From a virus, in IMG/VR virus record IMGVR_UViG_3300017743_004330, positions 1 through 25,822 of that record: 25,822 bases of DNA. One strand, given 5' to 3'. The notes below the pieces were generated by a model. The model did not search any database. It worked only from the letters and a program-made list of their open reading frames with translations, and was not told the DNA's origin. Below are positions 1 to 5,872 of this stretch, piece by piece (position 1 is the stretch's first letter; each line of letters starts with the position of its first letter). A program made the position numbers and the translations under genes.

Positions 1-362
1 ATTGCTTTATTAATTATTGAGTCTCCCGCTCTAATACCTAAATCTTTATCTATTATTTTGTAAATTAAATACCAGTCAACGTTTTTAATAGCAAACCCAT
101 TAACTAACTCAATTGCAGCATGACCTGTAGCTTCTCTATTAGTTAATTTATCTAACAACTCAAATAAAGTATAATCTGTGTAACTTACTTTATCACTATT
201 CTTTTTACAGGTTTTACTTGTAACATGATATTGTTTATAGGGATTATAAGTATATTCTAATACTTTATAAATAAATGGACCAGCATCCTTTATTATTTGA
301 ATTTTTTCTGTGCTACTACTTGTAGCACGCATTTTATCTATAAAATTTTGTAATTCTGTCAT
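1..362 (-). CDS. 30: ATP-dependent DNA ligase, N-terminal part (T4 gp30-like), cut by window edge
   Basis: The frame opens with ATG at 362 and runs off the window at position 1, giving about 120 residues with no stop. The N-terminal helical domain resembles that of T4-type DNA ligases: an early stretch with ATSSSTEKIQIIK, then FELLDKLTNREATGHAAIEL, then IIDKDLGIRAGDSIINKA. These correspond to the T4 gp30 segments around 'ATRKLTGNAAIEEL' and 'RDLECGASVSIANKV'. The adenylated lysine and nucleotidyltransferase domain would lie outside the window. The enzyme would seal nicks during phage replication, recombination and repair, using ATP. It follows a 79-aa unknown gene after 13 nt and is the last gene in the direction of transcription here. 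The family call rests on recalled similarity, not an alignment. Confidence 0.82.
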   Translation of the reverse strand, partial: MTELQNFIDKMRATSSSTEKIQIIKDAGPFIYKVLEYTYNPYKQYHVTSKTCKKNSDKVSYTDYTLFELLDKLTNREATGHAAIELVNGFAIKNVDWYLIYKIIDKDLGIRAGDSIINKA

Positions 363-375
363 AACAATTTTAAAT

Positions 376-615
376 TTATAATGAAACTATTCTATGAGTT
401 TTATTAGCACGATTTTTAAATTGCTTACCTCTGGTATTATTTCTACCATCTAAGACATTATAATTATTTTTAACTAATTCCTCTCTAAGTTGTTCAAATT
501 TACAATCACTAACATTCCAACCTCTGGATTTAACTTCTGTAATACCAGCAGACATTGTTTGAACTCTAAATTGATTGTTTCTTTTTAATTTTTGATTTTG
601 TACTTGGATAAACAT
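376..615 (-). CDS. Hypothetical protein, 79 aa, basic
   Basis: I do not recognise this protein. It is basic and rich in Asn, Arg and Lys, with a polar C-terminus (NNTRGKQFKNRANK) that could bind nucleic acid. It has no membrane segment or Cys/His cluster. The start at 615 is preceded by GGTTATATATG. The same GGTTATATAT leader occurs just before the 121-aa zinc-finger gene, and a TTCGTAT motif lies about 50 nt upstream, which supports this start. A later Met (residue 21, MSAGITEV) is an alternative. It sits between the SWIM protein and DNA ligase genes. Confidence 0.5.
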   Translation of the reverse strand: MFIQVQNQKLKRNNQFRVQTMSAGITEVKSRGWNVSDCKFEQLREELVKNNYNVLDGRNNTRGKQFKNRANKTHRIVSL

Positions 616-663
616 ATATAACCATTATTTAGTGCTGTAACTTCATTATCACAACATGGGGAA

Positions 664-677
664 GATACGAAAAATTA
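664..677 (-). promoter_or_regulatory. Copy a of recurrent TTCGTATATT-type motif (diverged)
   Basis: The minus strand reads TAATTTTTCGTATC, about 50 nt upstream of the 79-aa gene start at 615. It matches the TAnnnTTCGTATATTnAC consensus seen at five other gene starts, but with TATCTT instead of TATATT. The sequence just upstream (TTTTGCTTTTAA on the minus strand) resembles a T4 MotA box, though this could be chance in AT-rich DNA. Its function is inferred. Confidence 0.35.
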
Positions 678-702
678 CTTTAAAAGCAAAATTTCCCGCG
701 CA

Positions 703-1140
703 TTACTTTACTTTTTTTTCTAATGTTTTTATGTGTTTACATTTACCATCAAATGCTCTCCATCTACCTGGACAATTACAATGAAATTTACCTGAATCTG
801 GGTAATATACCGTTTTATACGTTTTATTTGCGTCACTACTACTAATAGTCATTACAACTATTGGTTGTTTTTTAACTTTAGGTTTGGGCTTAACCCAATT
901 AATATCTTCTAGTCTAGTTTCAGGTAATACCTCTTGCCAAGATGGAACAATATATGTCTTACCACCTAATTTTAATATTGCAGGTGGTAAAATTCCTTCA
1001 TAATCATATTTAAATAACCTATAATTAACAAATGGACCAAATCCATCTGGGTTGAATGATAGACTGGAGCTTTCTTTCCAAAATCTACGGGTTCTCATGT
1101 TTCCGTACTTGTTTAAATTTGTAAATTCTACTATTGGCAT
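703..1140 (-). CDS. SWIM-type zinc-finger protein, 145 aa
   Basis: The C-terminal third carries a CxC...CxH metal-binding pattern: Cys121, Cys123, Cys134 and His136 in HCNCPGRWRAFDGKCKHIK. The preceding TYKTVYYPDSGKF strand is the usual lead-in to a SWIM domain. SWIM fingers bind DNA or proteins and occur in transposase-, helicase- and Rad51-associated proteins. The N-terminal 90 residues contain a W- and P-rich region ending in a basic KPKPKVKKQP linker and match no family I know. ATG at 1140 follows AAAGG at a short distance, and a TTCGTATATT motif and a hairpin terminator lie just upstream, so this gene probably begins a transcription unit. The motif is clear; the biological role is not. 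Confidence 0.62.
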   Translation of the reverse strand: MPIVEFTNLNKYGNMRTRRFWKESSSLSFNPDGFGPFVNYRLFKYDYEGILPPAILKLGGKTYIVPSWQEVLPETRLEDINWVKPKPKVKKQPIVVMTISSSDANKTYKTVYYPDSGKFHCNCPGRWRAFDGKCKHIKTLEKKVK

Positions 1141-1150
1141 AACCTTTATT

Positions 1151-1306
1151 TTATACGTGAATATACGAAAAATAATTATGGGAACCTAATTGGTTCCCAT
1201 TTTTCTTATGTTTATCTTTTCTATAGTATTTTTTCTTATTCCTATGAGGACCAGGGGTCTTCATTGAATCGTACCATTCATGCTGTGTAAGTATAATCTT
1301 TTTCAT
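1151..1306 (-). CDS. Small basic hypothetical protein, 51 aa
   Basis: The protein is very basic, with a central KTPGPHRNKKKYYRKDKHKK stretch that suggests nucleic-acid or anionic-surface binding. I recognise no family. The start at 1306 (MKKIILTQ) is preferred over an upstream in-frame Met at 1366, which would run deep into the preceding gene. With the chosen start it still overlaps the end of the 49-aa gene by 29 nt. Its last codons overlap a perfect inverted repeat that looks like an intrinsic terminator, which is unusual and makes the exact 3' end uncertain. Confidence 0.42.
   Translation of the reverse strand: MKKIILTQHEWYDSMKTPGPHRNKKKYYRKDKHKKNGNQLGSHNYFSYIHV
1157..1174 (-). promoter_or_regulatory. 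Copy b of recurrent motif TATTTTTCGTATATTCAC
   Basis: The minus strand reads TATTTTTCGTATATTCAC, ending 17 nt upstream of the SWIM-protein start at 1140. It is identical at 17 of 18 positions to the copy at 3835-3852. TATATT could act as a -10 hexamer, giving a short leader that includes AAAGG before the ATG. It abuts the terminator hairpin, so one transcript could end and another begin here. Promoter function is inferred from recurrence and position. Confidence 0.5.
1178..1200 (-). terminator. Hairpin with T-run, probable intrinsic terminator
   Basis: A perfect 9-bp inverted repeat (ATGGGAACC / GGTTCCCAT) has a 5-nt loop and is followed on the minus strand by AATTATTTTTC. The stem has five G-C pairs in otherwise AT-rich DNA. 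It fits a Rho-independent terminator for transcripts moving toward low coordinates. It lies inside the last codons of the 51-aa gene and just before the copy-b promoter-like motif. Confidence 0.65.
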
Positions 1307-1427
1307 TACTTTGAGGTTGTAAATCAACTGATAGAGCCATACATAGATTATACATTTGACCTGCATTATGGATTGCTACAAAATCATCATCTGTCATGTG
1401 ATTAAATAGATCCATTGGCCTAAACAT
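1278..1427 (-). CDS. Hypothetical protein, 49 aa
   Basis: I recognise no family. The product is mildly acidic, with the segment NHMTDDDFVAIHNAGQMYNLC, which looks helical. ATG at 1427 was chosen because it falls 4 nt after the stop of the 44-aa gene and is preceded by GGTAGGTAG. Upstream in-frame Met codons at 1463 and 1511 would overlap that gene more heavily. Its end overlaps the 51-aa gene. It belongs to a string of tiny genes downstream of the lysozyme-like gene. Confidence 0.42.
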   Translation of the reverse strand: MFRPMDLFNHMTDDDFVAIHNAGQMYNLCMALSVDLQPQSNEKDYTYTA

Positions 1428-1431
1428 TTTA

Positions 1432-1566
1432 CTACCTACCCTGTCCCCTATAAGCTTTGACATAATTTTTACTATTTTTATTTTTTGAGGTACCATTTTT
1501 TGAATGAACACCTGGTCTTTTTTTTCTTGCTTTTAATCTATAAGAGCTTGTAACTATTCTTGCCAT
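1432..1566 (-). CDS. Small Lys/Arg-rich conserved phage protein, 44 aa
   Basis: ATG at 1566 opens 44 codons ending at TAG 1434-1432: MARIVTSSYRLKARKKRPGV, then HSKNGTSKNKNSKNYVKAYR, then GQGR. The pattern (RKKRPGVHSK, then TSKxKNSKNY, then YRGQGR) resembles a family of tiny basic proteins I recall from large phages, but its function is unknown to me. Net charge is strongly positive with no hydrophobic segment, so nucleic-acid or virion binding is plausible. It lies 12 nt after the lysozyme-like gene stop and 4 nt before the 49-aa gene. Confidence 0.65.
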   Translation of the reverse strand: MARIVTSSYRLKARKKRPGVHSKNGTSKNKNSKNYVKAYRGQGR

Positions 1567-1578
1567 TTTGTTTTTTAG

Positions 1579-2103
1579 TTATAAATATAAGTCATAACCT
1601 GAAAAACGTTGCATATAATTAGTTATTTTTACTCCATTACCATCTTTTTTTACTTTACCTGTTCTAAACCATTTTTTAACACTGCCTGCTCCTCCTAAAT
1701 GGGCGGCTGCTAATAAACCTGATTCTGTCACTAGTATACCATTTATAGTTTGACCATCAAACTTATCTATATAATTTTGTAATTTCTTTTTATTATATTT
1801 TAAAAGCTGTTGCATTGCATACTCTTGCAAATCAGGGCTATTTAAAAATGCTTCTTTAGTTACTTTAATTTTTAAAGTTTTTAATGTTGATTTACCAAAT
1901 TGGTATTTACCCATATAACCAAAACGGTTAACAATATTATATCTATTACCTGATTCTTTAAATCCTAAATCATGTAAAAATAACTCCATATTTTTAACAA
2001 CCTTTTTTTCTTCTGTTTCAATAGGTTCTATATAATAAGGTGGACTTGGATTAACCATAGTAGGTACAGATAATAACATAAAAATTGAAATTAATACTCT
2101 CAT
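1579..2103 (-). CDS. Exported lysozyme / lytic transglycosylase-like protein, 174 aa
   Basis: The N-terminus MRVLISIFMLLSVPTMVNPS has a basic start and a hydrophobic core of about 14 residues, consistent with a signal peptide or signal-anchor. From residue 44 the text LGFKESGNRYNIVNRFGYMG followed by KYQFG resembles soluble lytic transglycosylase or lysozyme-like folds. Glu50 in KESGNRYN is the likely catalytic acid, followed by the G-Y-x-G-K-Y-Q-F-G signature and an AAAHLGGAG segment near the C-terminus. It would cut peptidoglycan during infection or lysis. ATG at 2103 overlaps the upstream gene stop as ATGA; a longer frame upstream is rejected for that reason. No holin or spanin is recognisable next to it. 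An assembly or penetration role is possible instead of host lysis. Confidence 0.68.
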   Translation of the reverse strand: MRVLISIFMLLSVPTMVNPSPPYYIEPIETEEKKVVKNMELFLHDLGFKESGNRYNIVNRFGYMGKYQFGKSTLKTLKIKVTKEAFLNSPDLQEYAMQQLLKYNKKKLQNYIDKFDGQTINGILVTESGLLAAAHLGGAGSVKKWFRTGKVKKDGNGVKITNYMQRFSGYDLYL

Positions 2104-2417
2104 AATGATGATTTTAATTTTAAATAATTTATTGACTCTAATATTTTTTGGCAACGTTCATAATCTTCAAACCCTTCCATTATCTCTAAATTTTGTTCAA
2201 GGGTTTCTAACATATGATCAGGTTCACAATATATATCAAAAATTTGTCTTGTATCTTTTGCATGTATAGTAACAATAGGGATTGTTTTTTTACTATCTAT
2301 ATTTTCTATAGTTATATCAACAATTAAATTATGTAATCTTTTACTATTAGATTCAAATTCATCCTGAATCTCTTGTTCAGTTTCAAATACCCAATCATGT
2401 TCAAATTCCATTTCCAT
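2100..2417 (-). CDS. Hypothetical acidic protein, 105 aa
   Basis: I do not recognise this family. The protein is strongly acidic, opening MEMEFEHDWVFETEQEIQDEF. It has a predicted beta-rich middle (LIVDITIENI, IPIVTIHAKD) and a helical C-terminal half. There is no signal peptide or membrane segment. Its stop overlaps the lysozyme-like gene start by 4 nt (ATGA), so the two are probably translationally coupled. The 56-aa gene ends 1 nt upstream of its start. No function is assigned. Confidence 0.6.
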   Translation of the reverse strand: MEMEFEHDWVFETEQEIQDEFESNSKRLHNLIVDITIENIDSKKTIPIVTIHAKDTRQIFDIYCEPDHMLETLEQNLEIMEGFEDYERCQKILESINYLKLKSSL

Positions 2418-2418
2418 A

Positions 2419-2589
2419 TTAAAAATTTTTTAAAAAGTTACCTTTCATTGTTTTAGATTTTAACTGTTGTGCTTTTTCATCATTTTTATGTATTTTATCA
2501 GTTAACCTTTCTAGATGTTTACTTTTTTGTTTATCATAATCTTTAGTTATCTTATGATATTTTTTATCTATTGATCTTACTTTTTTCAT
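2419..2589 (-). CDS. Small basic coiled-coil-like protein, 56 aa
   Basis: A frame of 56 codons starts with ATG at 2589, overlapping the preceding stop as TAATG, and ends with TAA at 2421-2419. The product begins MKKVRSIDKKYHKITKDYDK, continues with KHLERLTDKIHKNDEKAQQL and ends GNFLKNF. It is about one-third Lys/Arg, lacks hydrophobic stretches, and its heptad-like spacing (I, Y, I, Y ... L, L, I) suggests a single amphipathic helix. It fills an otherwise empty 171-nt gap with tight junctions on both sides, which is the main support for it being real. Function unknown. Confidence 0.6.
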   Translation of the reverse strand: MKKVRSIDKKYHKITKDYDKQKSKHLERLTDKIHKNDEKAQQLKSKTMKGNFLKNF

Positions 2590-2825
2590 TATTTCCAGGG
2601 TAACATTGTTATACCTATTTTGTTAAATATAAATTCAAATATAATTACGAATGTGATTCCACCTACTATTTGCCAAGCCCAAAACTTCCATCCTGTTAAA
2701 CCCTCTTGCCATTTACGAAATCTAGACTTTTTAGCCCATTTATAAAGACCCAGTTTAGTATTGATTTTATCTGCCCACCAACCTATATCAAATAGATTGC
2801 CAAATATAATTAATAATTTTCTCAT
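2589..2825 (-). CDS. Small single-pass membrane protein, 78 aa
   Basis: The C-terminal half contains WAWQIVGGITFVIIFEFIF, long enough for one transmembrane helix, after a Trp- and Arg/Lys-rich amphipathic region (GWWADKINTKLGLYKWAKKSRFRKW). The basic residues before the helix suggest the N-terminus faces the cytoplasm. It overlaps the HNH gene upstream by 4 nt (ATGA) and the 56-aa gene downstream by 1 nt (TAATG). A holin or inner-membrane accessory role is conceivable because a lysozyme-like gene lies two genes downstream, but one TM segment and no family match make this speculative. Confidence 0.55.
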   Translation of the reverse strand: MRKLLIIFGNLFDIGWWADKINTKLGLYKWAKKSRFRKWQEGLTGWKFWAWQIVGGITFVIIFEFIFNKIGITMLPWK

Positions 2826-3439
2826 ATTCTACTAATATATTGGTTTACATCATCTTCTTCATCACCATCAAGTCCTAATTCTTTTAAACGTTGTAAATGA
2901 TAATCATCAACTTCCCATTCTATTTTATCACTAGTACCAGTGTGTTCTTGATGTGACTCTATTTGTTTAACATCCTTCTCAGTAAAAATATCTCCTACTG
3001 TAAGAAAATAATGATTATAACATAGTAACTCAATATTATCGCGTGTGTAATTTGATTTATTATTATCTTTAAAGTGTAACAATAGGGGCATTTTATAGTC
3101 GAGTACCCTACGTTCTTGAAAACCACACATTGAGCATTGCTCTGATAAATATCCCTCTTCTATTAAGCGATACTTAATTTTAGCAGGAGAGAAATGTGAT
3201 GCTGAAACTCTACCTTCAATTATATCTAAAAGGGCGGGTTCTTTGCCCGTTCCTTTTAAAAATTTAGGAATACCTTTACCACTTTGGTTTTTATGACTAT
3301 CAAAAAGTTTATACATTTTAGCATATTTCTTATAATGTTGATAAGAAACGTGTAAATATCTGGCGGCCGCCATATTTGATTTTGTATTTGCTTGGGCCGC
3401 CACTACCATCTCTTTTGATAGTGGTTTAGGTTTAGGCAT
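2822..3439 (-). CDS. HTH-HNH endonuclease-like protein, 205 aa
   Basis: Residues 8-45 look like a helix-turn-helix (KEMVVAAQANTKSNMAAARY and LHVSYQHYKKYAKMYKL). Residues 100-145 carry an HNH/zinc pattern: Cys102-x2-Cys105, then LLLHFKDNN with His122, then DNIELLCYNHYF with Asn135, Cys140 and His143. In HNH nucleases the first His and the Asn/His near the last helix position the metal and scissile phosphate, and the Cys pairs hold a structural zinc. It could be a free-standing homing-type nuclease or a DNA-binding regulator derived from one. It starts 8 nt inside the preceding zinc-finger gene. The acidic tail (GLDGDEEDDVNQYI) is unlike homing enzymes. The domain call is good; the substrate is unknown. 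Confidence 0.68.
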   Translation of the reverse strand: MPKPKPLSKEMVVAAQANTKSNMAAARYLHVSYQHYKKYAKMYKLFDSHKNQSGKGIPKFLKGTGKEPALLDIIEGRVSASHFSPAKIKYRLIEEGYLSEQCSMCGFQERRVLDYKMPLLLHFKDNNKSNYTRDNIELLCYNHYFLTVGDIFTEKDVKQIESHQEHTGTSDKIEWEVDDYHLQRLKELGLDGDEEDDVNQYISRI

Positions 3440-3797
3440 CTTTTTCTGGATTGATTATTTTAACAGGACCATGGAGATTTCTTTTATCCTCTTTATCAAA
3501 GTCTAATTTTTCAGCAGTATCGGATTTATCCAATTTTTTCTCTGCTTTTTCTTGAGCAACATATTGTTCATATTGTTCAGCATCCATAATTACTGTTTCT
3601 ACCCATGTATGGTCTCCTTCACCCATTAGTATGGGTATACCTTGTTTTCTTCCAGCACCTAAACCAGCTTCTGAACACTTAACACAGTAATTGTAACCAT
3701 ATTTAAGTAATCGTAATTCTGGCATGGGTTCACTACAAGATGAACAAGAAATCATTTTTAATTTCATTTTGTTTGGGGATTTTAAAGTCTGTAGCAT
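3432..3797 (-). CDS. Four-cysteine zinc-finger protein (DksA/TraR-like finger), 121 aa
   Basis: Cys18, Cys21, Cys38 and Cys41 form CSSCSEPMPELRLLKYGYNY followed by CVKCSEAG. This matches the CxxC...CxxC finger of DksA/TraR-type proteins, including the xPxxRL segment. Those proteins bind the RNA polymerase secondary channel through a coiled coil that precedes the finger. Here the finger is near the N-terminus and the C-terminal half is a charged helix (AEQYEQYVAQEKAEKKLDKS), so a canonical DksA role is uncertain. The start at 3797 is preceded by AAAAGG and a TTCGTATATT motif about 40 nt upstream; a second Met at 3767 is possible. It may head the accessory operon that follows the glycan island. 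Confidence 0.55.
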   Translation of the reverse strand: MLQTLKSPNKMKLKMISCSSCSEPMPELRLLKYGYNYCVKCSEAGLGAGRKQGIPILMGEGDHTWVETVIMDAEQYEQYVAQEKAEKKLDKSDTAEKLDFDKEDKRNLHGPVKIINPEKDA

Positions 3798-3834
3798 AAA
3801 TATATAACCTTTTAATTTTAAATAAAAATTTCAG

Positions 3835-3852
3835 GTGAATATACGAAGAATA
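3835..3852 (-). promoter_or_regulatory. Copy c of recurrent motif TATTCTTCGTATATTCAC
   Basis: The minus strand reads TATTCTTCGTATATTCAC, between the stop of the dehydrogenase gene (3855) and the zinc-finger gene start (3797). It matches copy b (1157-1174) at 17 of 18 positions. It sits at the junction between the glycan island and the accessory genes, where a new transcript would be expected. A -10-like TATATT lies inside. Promoter function is inferred. Confidence 0.5.
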
Positions 3853-3854
3853 TC

Positions 3855-4691
3855 TTACTCCTCCAACAAAGAAACGGCTCTTCCTTTATCTTTTTCCCAA
3901 TCTTTCTCGGGTCTAACTAATAAATTGGTTTTCCATCCCCCTTTTATAGTATTTAAATCTATACCATAATTTCTTTTAGCAAATTGAATAAAAGCATTTA
4001 CATCCTTAGGAAAACAAGTACCTCCATAACCTAATTTATTATCAGGTCCTGGTACATGCAGGTGGCTATCACCAACTCTACCATCGGATGAAAACCCATA
4101 TAATGCTGTTTTCCAATCTGCCCCAATAGCATCACTTACTAATTTAAACTCATTCATTATACTAACTTTAGTAGCAAAGAAAGTATTATTCATGTATTTT
4201 ATTAATTCAGCTGTGGTTGAATCGGTTTCAATAAAAGTACGATTCATAAACCTTTGTTCAAATAAATGTCTTATTTTTTTAGTTATCCATTTTTCACCAC
4301 CTAAAACAATTCTAGCTTGGGTAAGCATATCTAATTTGGCAGTACGTTCAGTTAAAAATTCAGGACTAAATGCAATAGCTAAATTATGATATTTTAAATT
4401 TAATCTTTTAGTAGTTCCAGGAGATACTGTTGATTTTAAAATATAAATTGGACCAAATTTAGCTTTTTCAAATACATTATCAATATATGATAAATCTTGA
4501 GTGCCATCTTTTTTCATTGGGGTTGGAACACATACAAAAACAAAATCACATTCATATATTTCTTCTAAAGTATTTAAACTTTTAAGAGGATCTATATCAT
4601 GAACTCTAACATCTGCTGTTGGTGAAAAAGCAAAAGCTTGGCTTTCACCTACAAACCCGTTTCCAATAATTCCTACTTTATATTTACTCAT
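3855..4691 (-). CDS. UDP-glucose/GDP-mannose 6-dehydrogenase family protein, short form, 278 aa
   Basis: The N-terminus VGIIGNGFVGES is the NAD-binding GxGxxG loop. VPTPMKKDG, STVSPGTT and SPEFLTER are family signatures. AELIKYMNNTFFATKVSIMN (Lys165) and GYGGTCFPKD (catalytic Cys226) match UDP-glucose dehydrogenases, which oxidise the sugar 6-hydroxyl twice to give a uronic acid nucleotide. The usual C-terminal UDP-binding domain is missing: the frame ends soon after the central domain at 278 residues against roughly 390-450 in the family. The nucleotide-sugar site at the dimer interface may therefore be incomplete, or supplied by a different quaternary structure. It closes the glycan island, overlaps the upstream GT2 gene by 4 nt (ATGA), and probably supplies a uronic acid precursor to the glycosyltransferases. 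Confidence 0.82.
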   Translation of the reverse strand: MSKYKVGIIGNGFVGESQAFAFSPTADVRVHDIDPLKSLNTLEEIYECDFVFVCVPTPMKKDGTQDLSYIDNVFEKAKFGPIYILKSTVSPGTTKRLNLKYHNLAIAFSPEFLTERTAKLDMLTQARIVLGGEKWITKKIRHLFEQRFMNRTFIETDSTTAELIKYMNNTFFATKVSIMNEFKLVSDAIGADWKTALYGFSSDGRVGDSHLHVPGPDNKLGYGGTCFPKDVNAFIQFAKRNYGIDLNTIKGGWKTNLLVRPEKDWEKDKGRAVSLLEE

Positions 4692-5872
4692 ATTTTTATT
4701 AAGTCTTTTTGATATTCATTTAGTTGAATAATTTCTACGTGTATATTACCTAACTTAAATTCTCCAATTTCTCCACTTTTTTTAATTATTTGACTTATCC
4801 TTTGAATATTAACATAATCACTATTGTTAAATAAATTACCATCTATTGTAATTAATATTTCACTATTCTTTTCATTATCAATAAGTTTAATCCTAGGAGG
4901 TAAATCTATAATGGTATTAACTTGTTCTTTAATTATATATTTTTCAATTTCCCTTTGATTCATATCACCAACATAAATTGTATCACACCAAGGTTCTAAT
5001 GCTTCTAATAATTGATCATTACAATTTTTAACTATTAAACCAATATTATATTTAGGAGGAACAATAGGTACTAAAGTTGGATCATGTAAAACCATATGAC
5101 CCCATTTACGGATAAAGTTACGAGTTGATCTTTGGTTTTGAGCTAGCCATTCTGGGCTATCTTCATATATGTTTTTAGCTTTATCTAGAGTATTTCTTCT
5201 ACTACCCCTACAAGTCATATGGTAAACAAATCCTTCCCATGTTTGAACGAATCTAACCTCATTTAATTGAAAGCGATTAAATATATCTGAATCTTCCTTG
5301 GATTGTGGGGCATATAAAGGATCGTGTCCACCTATTTCTTGAAAATCTTTTCTATAAAACGCCCAAGGTGCAAATATACCTCCTGTTATTTTTCTAAAAT
5401 CTACAAATTCAACTAATTTATCTAATAGTTCTTGTTCTTTAAACTCTTCAGGTTCTACTCCCCCATTCCATAATATTTTTTCAGGTCCCTTTGGGTGCAA
5501 TGGTGGTTCTATCCTAGTCAATGACACAATTGTTTTGGGTTCAATGTGTTTTTCAATTGCTGTTAACGCATTAGGACATAAATACATATCTGCATGATAA
5601 ATCATAGCTATATCTTTGGTAGCCACGTCATTTACCAGTGTATCATACAATATAGTATGACCTAATCTATTTGGACCTTCATTACGATGTGCCTTAAATA
5701 ATGGATCTTTATCCATCATTTCTAAACACCAGTCCCAAGTACCATCTGTTGAAGCATCATCTGCTATACAAATTTCAACTTCATGGTTGCCTTGATTTTT
5801 TCTAATAGAATTATAACTCCATTTAAGATACTTCAAGTTGTTTCTTGAAGGTTGAATTAAAGATATTTTCAT
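4688..5872 (-). CDS. GT2-family glycosyltransferase with C-terminal extension, 394 aa
   Basis: The N-terminal Rossmann-like GT-A fold shows SLIQPSRNN, the ICIADDASTDGTW motif (Asp38, Asp39) and a DxD-like YHADMYLCPNA near residue 95. A later acceptor-side segment GGHDPLYAPQSKEDSDIFNR follows. This is typical of GT2 inverting transferases using NDP-sugars. About 110 C-terminal residues beyond the catalytic domain are predicted alpha/beta (YNIGLIVKNCNDQLLEALEP) and are unassigned. ATG at 5872 (MKISLIQ) was chosen because it begins the GT-A fold. It lies inside the last 50 nt of the upstream glycosyltransferase gene, an unusually long overlap. The donor and acceptor are unknown. Confidence 0.82.
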   Translation of the reverse strand: MKISLIQPSRNNLKYLKWSYNSIRKNQGNHEVEICIADDASTDGTWDWCLEMMDKDPLFKAHRNEGPNRLGHTILYDTLVNDVATKDIAMIYHADMYLCPNALTAIEKHIEPKTIVSLTRIEPPLHPKGPEKILWNGGVEPEEFKEQELLDKLVEFVDFRKITGGIFAPWAFYRKDFQEIGGHDPLYAPQSKEDSDIFNRFQLNEVRFVQTWEGFVYHMTCRGSRRNTLDKAKNIYEDSPEWLAQNQRSTRNFIRKWGHMVLHDPTLVPIVPPKYNIGLIVKNCNDQLLEALEPWCDTIYVGDMNQREIEKYIIKEQVNTIIDLPPRIKLIDNEKNSEILITIDGNLFNNSDYVNIQRISQIIKKSGEIGEFKLGNIHVEIIQLNEYQKDLIKI

